Shown here in pieces: positions 1-6,603 of a stretch of 7,947 nucleotides of DNA. Source of the stretch: Gammaproteobacteria bacterium (GTDB lineage: Bacteria > Pseudomonadota > Gammaproteobacteria > Competibacterales > Competibacteraceae); the NCBI GenBank assembly GCA_003562535.1, contig PWUP01000302.1, forward strand, positions 1-7,947, written 5' to 3'. The position numbers and the translations under genes were made by a program. Every line of letters begins with the position of its first letter. Position 1 is the stretch's first letter. The notes under the pieces were generated by a model. It worked only from the letters and a program-made list of their open reading frames with translations. It did not search any database and had not been told where the DNA came from.

Positions 1-888
1 CCCACATTAGAATCCGCGATTCTGCTCTTGATTGATCGCGGCATGAGTGGGGGCATCGTCACCGTCGAAGTTGAAACGGAACAAGGTCAGCGTCGCATAC
101 GCCAACTGGACTTAACCGAGGTCGGTGATCTTACCCGCGGTGGACGCCCGTTTGATGCCCTAGGTTTGGTGCCTTGGCGACCTGATTTACCCCCCATTAT
201 TGATGATGTGGTGCCAGGGGGGGCGGCCGATCAAGCCGGTTTACGTTCGGGGGATCGGGTCGTTCGCGTGGATGGCGAACCCGTATCAAGCTGGCTACGT
301 TGGGCGGAGTATGTGCGCGAACGCCCCGAGCGCAATATGCAGGTCGAGGTTGAACGCATCGAGGGACGGGTCACGCTGACACTGACTCCGGATGCGGTTA
401 TGACTGACGAGGGCGAGAGGATTGGCCGTGTGGGGGCTATGGTGCGTACCCCGGCTGAGCTCGATGACCCCAGCCGGATGACTCTGCGCTATGGCCCAGT
501 GGCTGCCGTAGGCCAAGGCATCATCAAAACTTGGGATATGACCTTATTTACCGCTAAAATGATGGGGCGTATGGTGATCGGTCAGGCGTCATTGGAAAAC
601 ATCAGTGGTCCGATCACGATTGCTCAATACGCCGGTCAAACCGCTTCGATCAGTTTAGCCGCGTTTCTGTCATTTATGGCGCTGGTAAGCATCAGCTTAG
701 GGGTGATTAATCTACTGCCTATCCCCATTTTAGACGGGGGGCATTTGCTGTATTACTTCATCGAATGGATTCGTGGTAAGCCATTGTCCGAAGCGGCGCA
801 ATTTATAGGTCAGCGTATTGGTTTAGCAATGATTTTTATGTTGATGGGACTGGCTTTATTCAATGACTTTGTGCGATTAATGGTTTGA
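1..888 (+). CDS. rseP: RseP site-2 intramembrane zinc protease, C-terminal part (5' truncated by window)
   Basis: The frame is open from base 1, so this is the last 295 residues of a protein of about 450; a TTG at 28 is not the start. RseP is an inner-membrane protease that makes the second cut in anti-sigma factor RseA (releasing sigma-E) and also cleaves leftover signal peptides. Visible from the N-terminus are the tail of PDZ1, a full PDZ2 (about fragment residues 54-132, with the AGLRSGDRVVRVDG core), the region before the third membrane segment, and the second catalytic motif NLLPIPILDGGH. Its Asp245 (fragment numbering) is the LDG zinc ligand. A last hydrophobic segment ends in the family-typical GLALFNDFVRL. 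The HExxH site lies upstream, outside the window. The stop is 14 nt before the chosen bamA start, as in the conserved rseP-bamA pair. The identification is strong; only activity of the missing half is unseen. Confidence 0.96.
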   Translation, partial: PTLESAILLLIDRGMSGGIVTVEVETEQGQRRIRQLDLTEVGDLTRGGRPFDALGLVPWRPDLPPIIDDVVPGGAADQAGLRSGDRVVRVDGEPVSSWLRWAEYVRERPERNMQVEVERIEGRVTLTLTPDAVMTDEGERIGRVGAMVRTPAELDDPSRMTLRYGPVAAVGQGIIKTWDMTLFTAKMMGRMVIGQASLENISGPITIAQYAGQTASISLAAFLSFMALVSISLGVINLLPIPILDGGHLLYYFIEWIRGKPLSEAAQFIGQRIGLAMIFMLMGLALFNDFVRLMV

Positions 889-902
889 GTTCACTGGCCG
901 TG

Positions 903-3188
903 ATGATAAAACAAGTTGGTCTAGGGCTGGTGGTGTGGCTCGTGTTAGCGGCACTGCCCGCTTGGGCTCAGGAACGCTTTGTCATTGAGGACATTCGCGT
1001 TGAGGGTTTACAGCGGATCTCCGCCGGTACCGTGTTCAGTTATCTGCCTGTCGGTGTGGGCAGTACCGTGGATACCGGAGATTTTCCTGACATTATCCGC
1101 GCTCTGTTTCAAACCGGCTTTTTTAACGATGTGAGTCTGTTGCGCGACGCTCAGGTCTTGGTGGTTCAGGTCGTCGAACGCCCGGCCATTGCTGAAATTG
1201 CGCTTTCTGGTAATCGTGATATTTCCAGCGATGATCTGCGCCGTGGTTTGCGGGAGATTGGTCTGGCTGAAGGTGAAGTGTTTGATCGTGCTTTACTAGA
1301 GCGGGTTGAGCAGGAATTACTGCGTCAATACTTTAACCGCGCCCGCTATGCGGTGCGGATTGACACTCGTACTCGCAATTTGCCCCGCAATCGAGTCGCC
1401 ATCGATATCGACATTTCTGAAGGTGTGGCCGCTCGGATTCGTCAGATTAATATTGTTGGCAACCAAGCGTTCAGTGACCGTGACTTAGTGCGAGAATTCA
1501 CCCTGCGCACTCCCGGCTGGTTTACTTTGTTCACCAAGGCGGATCAGTATTCACGAGAAAAGCTGACCGGGGATTTAGAAGCTCTCAATTCGTTTTACTT
1601 GGATCGTGGCTATTTAGAGTTCAATATTGATTCGGCTCAGGTGTCGATCAGCCCGGATAAACGTGATGTGTACATTACCATCAATGTTACTGAAGGTGAG
1701 CAGTACCGTGTGGGGCGACTGGATCTCGCTGGGGATGGGGTAGTGCCCGAGGACGAGCTGCGTGAGTTATTCAAACTCCAACCGGGTCAGGTGTTCTCGC
1801 GTGCCGCGCTCAGTGACACCACGGCGGCGCTGACGAATCGTTTAGGTCGGGAAGGCTATGCCTTTGCCAATATTAATCCGGTTCCCGATATTGATGAAAC
1901 GACCCGAGAAGTTGCCGTGACCTTTGTCATTGATCCTGGGCAAAGGGTCTATGTACGGCGGATTAATTTTGCGGGCAATGCCAAAACTCATGATGAAGTG
2001 CTCCGCCGTGAAATGCGCCAAACCGAAAGCAGTTGGATTTCAACGACCGATGTTGAACGCTCCCGAGAACGTCTGCAACGCTTGGAATATTTAGCGCGTG
2101 TCGCGATTGAAAGCGAGCCGGTGCCGGGCACCTCTGACCAAGTTGATCTTAACGTGACGGTTGAAGAACGCCCTTCAGGCAGTGTGACCTTTGGCGTAGG
2201 CTATGGACAAACCGAGGGGGTATTAGTGAATTTTGGTTTGCAGCAAGGCAATTTCTTAGGCACAGGTAGAGAGTTTAATTTTGCCTTCAATAACAGCTCT
2301 GCTGATACGCGCTATGCAATCAGTTACAATAACCCCTTTTATACCGCAGACGGAGTCAGCCGGGGGTTTCGTCTCAATTATGAAGAGACTGATGCCGTTG
2401 AGCTTAACCGGGCCGATTACGCCATTGATCGCTTGGAAGGTCAGGTATTTTACGGCTTTCCTTTAAACGAGACCGATACGCTGCGCGTTGGTATTGGAGC
2501 TGAAGACATCAATCTGAAAACCACGGTCAATACCCCCGAAGAAATCACTCGTTTTCTCGATGAGCAAGGCCGGGATTTCACCAATGTGACGTTTACGGCC
2601 AGTTTAGCGCGTGACAGTCGTAATCGCGTCATTTTTCCTGAGCGCGGTAGTTTGAACCGCCTATCAATTGATGCCACATTGCCTGGTAGTGATATTGAGT
2701 TCTACCGGCTGAATTTCCGCCATCAAAGTCTTTATCCGGTCAGTGAAAATCTCACGCTTGCCGTTCGCGGGACTTTAGGTTACGGGGATGGTTACAGTAG
2801 CACAGGCGCACTGCCCTTTTGGGAGCGTTTTTTTGCAGGGGGGCTACGCACGGTAAGAGGTTTCCGAACCAATACCTTAGGGCCACGGTTTGCGAATAAT
2901 GATCCTGCTGGCGGTGATGCCTTAGTCGCAGGAGGGATTGATCTGTTAACCCCTATTCCGTTTCTGGAAGATTCCAGCAGTTTCCGCGTTGGCACATTCT
3001 TTGATGTGGGTAATGTGTATGCCTCACCGAGTGATTTTAGTGTCGATGAGCTGCGTTATTCGGTCGGGGTGTCATTCCAGTGGTTGTCTCCGCTGGGGCC
3101 TTTGGTGTTTAGTCTGGCCGAGCCGTTGAATGACAAAGCCAATGATAATACCCAAAGCTTCCAATTCTCTTTTGGTGTACCGTTCTAA
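903..3188 (+). CDS. bamA: BamA, outer-membrane protein assembly factor (Omp85 family)
   Basis: BamA is the core of the BAM complex, which folds and inserts beta-barrel proteins into the outer membrane. With the ATG at 903 it has 761 residues and opens with a signal peptide (hydrophobic core, ALPAWA then Gln23). Five POTRA domains follow at about 25-94, 95-174, 175-265, 266-346 and 347-424. POTRA2 ends with LPRNRV, POTRA3 has INIVGNQAF, and POTRA5 has VLRREMRQ. The 16-strand barrel fills 425-761, with the VRGF motif of loop 6 at 651-654. The protein ends in Phe within an aromatic-alternating last strand (FQFSFGVPF), the usual beta-signal. It is shorter than the 810-residue E. coli protein, largely because loop 6 after VRGF is compact. 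An in-frame TTG at 885 or GTG at 900 could be used instead. No strong Shine-Dalgarno is present, so the start is the least certain part; a start upstream of 889 would overlap rseP. Confidence 0.97.
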   Translation: MIKQVGLGLVVWLVLAALPAWAQERFVIEDIRVEGLQRISAGTVFSYLPVGVGSTVDTGDFPDIIRALFQTGFFNDVSLLRDAQVLVVQVVERPAIAEIALSGNRDISSDDLRRGLREIGLAEGEVFDRALLERVEQELLRQYFNRARYAVRIDTRTRNLPRNRVAIDIDISEGVAARIRQINIVGNQAFSDRDLVREFTLRTPGWFTLFTKADQYSREKLTGDLEALNSFYLDRGYLEFNIDSAQVSISPDKRDVYITINVTEGEQYRVGRLDLAGDGVVPEDELRELFKLQPGQVFSRAALSDTTAALTNRLGREGYAFANINPVPDIDETTREVAVTFVIDPGQRVYVRRINFAGNAKTHDEVLRREMRQTESSWISTTDVERSRERLQRLEYLARVAIESEPVPGTSDQVDLNVTVEERPSGSVTFGVGYGQTEGVLVNFGLQQGNFLGTGREFNFAFNNSSADTRYAISYNNPFYTADGVSRGFRLNYEETDAVELNRADYAIDRLEGQVFYGFPLNETDTLRVGIGAEDINLKTTVNTPEEITRFLDEQGRDFTNVTFTASLARDSRNRVIFPERGSLNRLSIDATLPGSDIEFYRLNFRHQSLYPVSENLTLAVRGTLGYGDGYSSTGALPFWERFFAGGLRTVRGFRTNTLGPRFANNDPAGGDALVAGGIDLLTPIPFLEDSSSFRVGTFFDVGNVYASPSDFSVDELRYSVGVSFQWLSPLGPLVFSLAEPLNDKANDNTQSFQFSFGVPF

Positions 3189-3189
3189 C

Positions 3190-3197
3190 AGGTGGAG
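3190..3197 (+). promoter_or_regulatory. Ribosome binding site deciding the skp start
   Basis: AGGTGGAG lies just upstream of GTG 3201, with its AGG ending 8 nt before the start. It favours GTG 3201 over the in-frame GTG at 3192, which would sit inside this element and has only weak purines before it. Confidence 0.5.
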
Positions 3198-3200
3198 CTG

Positions 3201-3734
3201 GTGGGGCAGTTACAACGATATGGTCTAGTCGGTTTGCTGTGGTTATTAGCGGCTATGGTTGCCGTAGCGCAGAGTGTCCCAGACGCGGACACTCTGAAAA
3301 TTGGCGTGGTCAATGCGGCACGGTTACTGGATGAAGCGCCACAAGCTGAGCAGGCGCGTAGGCGCCTGGAACAAGAATTTCAACCGCGTGATCGTGAAGT
3401 ATTACACACTCAGCGCCAAGTCCGCGAACTGGAAGATCGGCTACTGGCCGATCGCGCCATGGAGCTCACCGAAATCGACCGCCGCGATATTGAACGCGAC
3501 TTACGTCATTTGCGTCGTGAGCTGAAACGCAGTGAAGACGAACTGCGTGAAGATTTTAATATCCGGCGTAATGAAGAGTTAAATCGCTTGCAGCAGAAAA
3601 TTTTTGAAGCCATTGTGGGTTTAGCACGCAGCCAGCAGTTTGATCTGATCTTGAACCAAGATGCGGTGATTTTCGCGGGTGAACGGGTTGATATCACCAG
3701 TGAGGTTTTGCTGCGTTTACAAGAGGAACAATAA
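3201..3734 (+). CDS. skp: Skp/OmpH family periplasmic chaperone
   Basis: Skp is a trimeric periplasmic chaperone that holds unfolded outer-membrane proteins on their way to BamA. With GTG 3201 as start the product has 177 residues. It has a signal peptide of about 23 residues (hydrophobic LVGLLWLLAAMVAVA, then Gln24), an N-terminal strand (KIGVVNAARLLDEAP), and a long, highly charged Arg/Glu-rich helical region at about 45-140 that matches the coiled-coil tentacles. The C-terminal body contains FDLILNQDAVIFAGERVDIT, typical of the family. It is slightly longer than E. coli Skp (161 residues). GTG 3192 would give 180 residues with the same signal peptide. It begins 12 nt after the bamA stop, and its TAA directly abuts the lpxD ATG, so coupled expression with both neighbours is likely. 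A perfect inverted repeat covers the codons right after the predicted signal cleavage site (see 3270-3296). Confidence 0.93.
   Translation: MGQLQRYGLVGLLWLLAAMVAVAQSVPDADTLKIGVVNAARLLDEAPQAEQARRRLEQEFQPRDREVLHTQRQVRELEDRLLADRAMELTEIDRRDIERDLRHLRRELKRSEDELREDFNIRRNEELNRLQQKIFEAIVGLARSQQFDLILNQDAVIFAGERVDITSEVLLRLQEEQ
3270..3296 (+). repeat. Perfect 10-bp inverted repeat within skp
   Basis: CAGAGTGTCC at 3270-3279 is the exact reverse complement of GGACACTCTG at 3287-3296, separated by a 7-nt loop. It encodes Skp residues 24-32, just after the predicted signal cleavage site. In mRNA it should form a stable hairpin about 70 nt into the coding region. No T-run follows on either strand, so it is not an intrinsic terminator. 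Function is unknown and it may be chance. Confidence 0.6.
3722..3727 (+). promoter_or_regulatory. lpxD ribosome binding site inside the skp 3' end
   Basis: AGAGGA lies 7 nt upstream of ATG 3735 and within the last skp codons. It supports the ATG that immediately follows the skp TAA. Confidence 0.6.
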
Positions 3735-4781
3735 ATGCCTTCGTGCGCATCGTCGCTGACGCTGCAAGCCGTTGCTGAGTTGATTGGCGCGGAATTGCGG
3801 GATCACGCTCAGGGTCAGACTGTCATCTCAGGAGTTGCGAGTTTAAGCCAAGCCGGTTCTGCACAGGTGAGTTTTTTCAGCAATCCCATGTATAAACCTC
3901 TGTTAGCCGCTACCCGTGCTGCTGCGGTTATTATGGATCAGGAGTCAGCGGCGCACTGTCCAGTAGCCGTATTGGCCACACCGAATCCACAATTGGCCTT
4001 TGCACGGCTAGCCGCGGTGTTTGCTCCCGCTGTATCTAAGCAACAGGGTATTCATCCCAGTGCCACCGTGTGTCCAACGGCACACATTGCTCCAGACGCT
4101 TGGATTGGTCCGCACTGTGTTGTTGAAGCCGGTGCCGTGGTGGACTCTGGGGTGTGGATCGGTCCCAACTGCACGATTGATACTGAGGTACACATTGGTC
4201 AGGGGTCACGCTTAATCGCTCAAGTGACTCTGTGCCGAGGTGTGCGTTTAGGGCAGAGAGTTTTATTGCATCCCGGCGTAGTGATTGGATCCGATGGGTT
4301 TGGCCTAGCCAGCGATTCCGGACGTTGGGTGAAAGTGCCGCAGCTTGGCTCTGTGCGCATTGGCGACGACGTGGAAATCGGCGCCAATACTACGGTAGAC
4401 CGTGGCGCTTTAGACGATACGGTGCTAGAAACTGGGGTCAAACTCGATAACCAAATCCAAGTGGGTCACAATGTGCACATTGGCGCTCACACAGCAATTG
4501 CCGGTGGGGTGATGATTGGGGGCAGCACCCGGATCGGTCAGCATTGCATGATCGGTGGCGGTGGCTGCATCAGTGGCCACCTGCATATCGCTGATCGGGT
4601 CGTCATTACGGGTATGACCGGGGTCTCAAAATCAATTACCCAGGCGGGTATGTATTCTTCGGCGTTGACCGCCGAGCCAACGCTGGTATGGAACCGAATT
4701 CGCAGTCGTTTACGTCGCATTGAAGATGTCGTCCGGCGGATCGGTATTCTCGAAAAAACAGTACGTGGAGATAAGGCGTGA
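3735..4781 (+). CDS. lpxD: LpxD, UDP-3-O-(3-hydroxyacyl)glucosamine N-acyltransferase
   Basis: LpxD performs the third step of lipid A synthesis, adding a 3-hydroxyacyl chain from ACP to the 2-amino group of UDP-3-O-acyl-glucosamine in the cytoplasm. The 348 residues match the usual length (341 in E. coli). Residues about 1-105 form the uridine-binding domain (VSFFSNPMYKPLL, with aromatics where the family stacks uracil). A left-handed beta-helix of hexapeptide repeats follows to about 310, rich in IG-x4 units. The C-terminal helix is charged. His245 in VGHNVHIG aligns with the catalytic His239 of E. coli, and His282 in ISGHLHI with His276. Gly296 stands where E. coli has the ruler residue Met290, which may change acyl-chain preference (inference from hand alignment). 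The gene starts directly after the skp stop and overlaps fabZ by 4 nt (GTGA). Confidence 0.97.
   Translation: MPSCASSLTLQAVAELIGAELRDHAQGQTVISGVASLSQAGSAQVSFFSNPMYKPLLAATRAAAVIMDQESAAHCPVAVLATPNPQLAFARLAAVFAPAVSKQQGIHPSATVCPTAHIAPDAWIGPHCVVEAGAVVDSGVWIGPNCTIDTEVHIGQGSRLIAQVTLCRGVRLGQRVLLHPGVVIGSDGFGLASDSGRWVKVPQLGSVRIGDDVEIGANTTVDRGALDDTVLETGVKLDNQIQVGHNVHIGAHTAIAGGVMIGGSTRIGQHCMIGGGGCISGHLHIADRVVITGMTGVSKSITQAGMYSSALTAEPTLVWNRIRSRLRRIEDVVRRIGILEKTVRGDKA
4767..4770 (+). promoter_or_regulatory. fabZ ribosome binding site inside the lpxD 3' end
   Basis: GGAG lies 7 nt upstream of GTG 4778, supporting that GTG as the fabZ start even though it overlaps the lpxD stop codon. Confidence 0.5.
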
Positions 4782-5245
4782 CCGAGGACAATAACAATCC
4801 ACTCATGGATATCCGTGCCATCATGGATTATCTGCCGCACCGTTATCCTTTTTTGCTGATTGATCGGGTGCTCAGTTGTGAGCCTTATCATTCCTTAGTG
4901 GCCTTGAAAAACATCACCTACAACGAACCCTGTTTTACGGGGCATTTCCCGCAGCGCCCAATCTTTCCCGGAGTATTAATTATTGAAGCCTTAGCACAGG
5001 CCACCGGGATTTTGGCGTTTCGCAGCGGTGAGCGTGAGGCCGATCGCGAGATGTTGTTTTATCTCGTCGGTATTGATAAGGCGCGTTTCAAGCACCCGGT
5101 AGAACCGGGGGACCAACTCCGCTTGGAAGTCAAGATGCAGCGGTTTCGCAGTGGAATCGGTCGCTTTGAGGGCGAGGCCCGCGTCGCTGATAAAATCGTT
5201 GCCAGCGCCGAACTCATGTGCGCTAAACGTGGTGCGGATATATGA
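4778..5245 (+). CDS. fabZ: FabZ, 3-hydroxyacyl-ACP dehydratase
   Basis: FabZ dehydrates (3R)-hydroxyacyl-ACP to trans-2-enoyl-ACP in type II fatty acid elongation. It draws on the same 3-hydroxyacyl-ACP that LpxA and LpxD use, so its place here sets the balance between membrane phospholipid and lipid A. The 155 residues form one hot-dog fold. Near the N-terminus is the YLPHRYPFLLIDRV motif. The active site is in GHFPQRPIFPGVLIIEALAQ, with His56 and Glu70 matching the catalytic pair His54/Glu68 of E. coli. DKARFKHPVVEPGD-type residues follow (here GIDKARFKHPVEPGDQL). The start is GTG 4778, overlapping the lpxD TGA (GTGA), with a GGAG upstream. Its TGA overlaps the lpxA ATG (ATGA). FabA is excluded by length and by the LPHRYPFLL signature. 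Confidence 0.97.
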   Translation: MTEDNNNPLMDIRAIMDYLPHRYPFLLIDRVLSCEPYHSLVALKNITYNEPCFTGHFPQRPIFPGVLIIEALAQATGILAFRSGEREADREMLFYLVGIDKARFKHPVEPGDQLRLEVKMQRFRSGIGRFEGEARVADKIVASAELMCAKRGADI

Positions 5246-6012
5246 TTGATCCACGGGCCGTAGTGGACTCTAAGGCGCATTTGGCGCCTACTGTCAGCGT
5301 TGGCCCCTACAGCATTATCGGTTCCGATGTTGAGATCGATGACAACACTTGGATTGGCCCGCATGTCGTGATCAGTGGCCCGACCCGTATCGGTCGTGAC
5401 AACCGCATTTTCCAATTTGCCTCGCTGGGTTCGGAACCACAAGACAAAAAATACGGCGGTGAAGCCACCGTATTAGAGATTGGTCATCGCAACACCATCC
5501 GTGAGTGTGTCACCATGAATCGCGGTACCGTCCAAGACCAAGGCGTAACCCGCGTTGGCGACGATAACTGGATTATGGCTTATGTCCACATCGCCCATGA
5601 TTGTCGAGTCGGCAACAACATTATATTAGCCAATAATGCCTCGCTGGCCGGGCATGTCCACATTTATGACCATGCCATTTTAGGTGGATTTACTTTGGTG
5701 AATCAGTTTTGCCAGATTGGTCAGTACAGCTTTAGTGCATTTGCCTGCGGCATTCACATGGATGTCCCCCCGTTTGTTATGGCCTCGGGTTATCGCGCTG
5801 AACCGCGTGGGATTAATGCGGAAGGCTTACGCCGCCATCGGTTTACTGCCACTGAAATCGCCGCCGTGCGCCAAGCGTATCGGTTGCTTTACCGTGAGGA
5901 TTTGCGCTTGGAGCAGGCGGTGGAGCAGATGCAGCCCTTATTAGCGCAGTGTCCACAGATTGCGCTGCTGCAAGAGTTTCTAAACCGCTCTGAACGCGGT
6001 ATTATTCGCTGA
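5242..6012 (+). CDS. lpxA: LpxA, UDP-N-acetylglucosamine 3-O-acyltransferase
   Basis: LpxA catalyses the first step of lipid A synthesis, moving a 3-hydroxyacyl chain from ACP to the 3-OH of UDP-GlcNAc. The 256 residues (262 in E. coli) comprise a left-handed beta-helix to about residue 188 and a C-terminal helical domain from about 192 (INAEGLRRHRF) ending in RGIIR. His119 in HIAHDC aligns with catalytic His125; His116, His138 and Arg198 match E. coli His122, His144 and Arg204. Two positions are unusual by hand alignment. Asn154 (VNQF) replaces the usual His160 of VHQF, and Phe167 stands at the hydrocarbon-ruler position, which is Gly173 in E. coli and Met169 in P. aeruginosa. A bulky ruler predicts an acyl chain shorter than C14. 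The gene starts inside the fabZ stop (ATGA), with GGTG 7 nt upstream. The gene after it is rnhB, not lpxB. Confidence 0.96.
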   Translation: MIDPRAVVDSKAHLAPTVSVGPYSIIGSDVEIDDNTWIGPHVVISGPTRIGRDNRIFQFASLGSEPQDKKYGGEATVLEIGHRNTIRECVTMNRGTVQDQGVTRVGDDNWIMAYVHIAHDCRVGNNIILANNASLAGHVHIYDHAILGGFTLVNQFCQIGQYSFSAFACGIHMDVPPFVMASGYRAEPRGINAEGLRRHRFTATEIAAVRQAYRLLYREDLRLEQAVEQMQPLLAQCPQIALLQEFLNRSERGIIR

Positions 6013-6018
6013 CCTTGG

Positions 6019-6603
6019 GTGGGTGCTGTGCGCTGCGCGGGTGTTGATGAGGCGGGTCGTGGGCCGTTAGCCGGGCCGGTGGTTGCCGCTGCCGTTATTC
6101 TTGACCCTGACCGTCCGATTGCTGGCTTAGCCGATTCTAAAACATTGAGCGCTGCTCGGCGTGACCATCTAGCCACTCTAATCAAAGGCAAGGCACTGGC
6201 TTGGGCAGTCGCTGCGGCCAGTGTGGCTGAAATTGACCAGCTCAACATTCTGCAGGCCAGTTTACTCGCCATGCGTCGAGCCGTGGCTGCATTGGATCCG
6301 CCCCCCCAGCAGGCGTTGATTGATGGCAACCGAGTGCCTAGCGGTTTACCTTGTCCGGCTGAAGCCGTGATCGGTGGTGATCGTTACGTTGTTGCCATCA
6401 GTGCCGCCTCCATCTTAGCCAAAACCACACGAGATGCGGAGTTGTTACAATTGGCTGAAATCTACCCCCACTATGGTTTTGAACGCCATAAAGGCTATCC
6501 GACTCGTGATCATTTAGCCGCCTTACAGCATTTTGGTGTTACCCCCGCGCATCGGCGCAGTTTTGCACCGGTGCGGCGGGTACTGAGTGTGAGTTCCCAG
6601 TGA
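6019..6603 (+). CDS. rnhB: Ribonuclease HII
   Basis: RNase HII nicks the RNA strand of RNA-DNA hybrids and starts ribonucleotide excision repair by cutting at single ribonucleotides in duplex DNA. From GTG 6019 the product has 194 residues. The family signature is AGVDEAGRGPLAGPVVAAAV, with metal ligands Asp10 and Glu11, then Asp102 in LIDGNR and Asp121 in GGDRY, matching E. coli Asp16, Glu17, Asp108 and Asp126. ISAASILAKTTRDAE, HYGFERHKGYPT and HRRSF follow in the expected order. GTG 6028 is an equally good start (191 residues) and has GGGTGGG just upstream; the choice does not touch any motif. The gap to lpxA is only 6 nt, and its TGA shares a base with the dnaE ATG (TGATG), suggesting reinitiation. 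The short N-terminus lacks the few extra residues seen in E. coli. Confidence 0.95.
   Translation: MGAVRCAGVDEAGRGPLAGPVVAAAVILDPDRPIAGLADSKTLSAARRDHLATLIKGKALAWAVAAASVAEIDQLNILQASLLAMRRAVAALDPPPQQALIDGNRVPSGLPCPAEAVIGGDRYVVAISAASILAKTTRDAELLQLAEIYPHYGFERHKGYPTRDHLAALQHFGVTPAHRRSFAPVRRVLSVSSQ

Noticed and set aside
2829..2843. T-run followed by G-run in bamA as a possible phase-variation tract
   Set aside because: The frame is intact through it, the tracts are short, and BamA is essential, so on/off switching is implausible.
3144..3149. GATAAT as a possible -10 promoter element for skp
   Set aside because: No matching -35 hexamer occurs at 16-18 bp upstream (TTGAAT is only 12 bp away), and it lies in conserved bamA barrel codons.
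4538..4891. Minus-strand open frame of 117 codons across lpxD and fabZ
   Set aside because: It is a shadow of two conserved genes, with no ribosome binding site or motif seen.
5273..5289. AGGCGC...GCGCCT short inverted repeat near the lpxA start
   Set aside because: A 6-bp stem with a 5-nt loop is expected several times by chance in this length.
5059..5442. Minus-strand open frame of 127 codons across fabZ and lpxA
   Set aside because: It is antisense to conserved active-site regions of both genes, with no recognisable motif.
6301..6307. C7 tract in rnhB as a possible frameshift site
   Set aside because: It encodes Pro codons in a continuous frame, and all motifs before and after are in the same frame.
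5889..6329. Minus-strand open frame of 146 codons across lpxA and rnhB
   Set aside because: It overlaps two conserved genes and their junction, and its low-complexity Ala/Ser/Arg composition is typical of a shadow frame. It shows no resemblance to LpxB.
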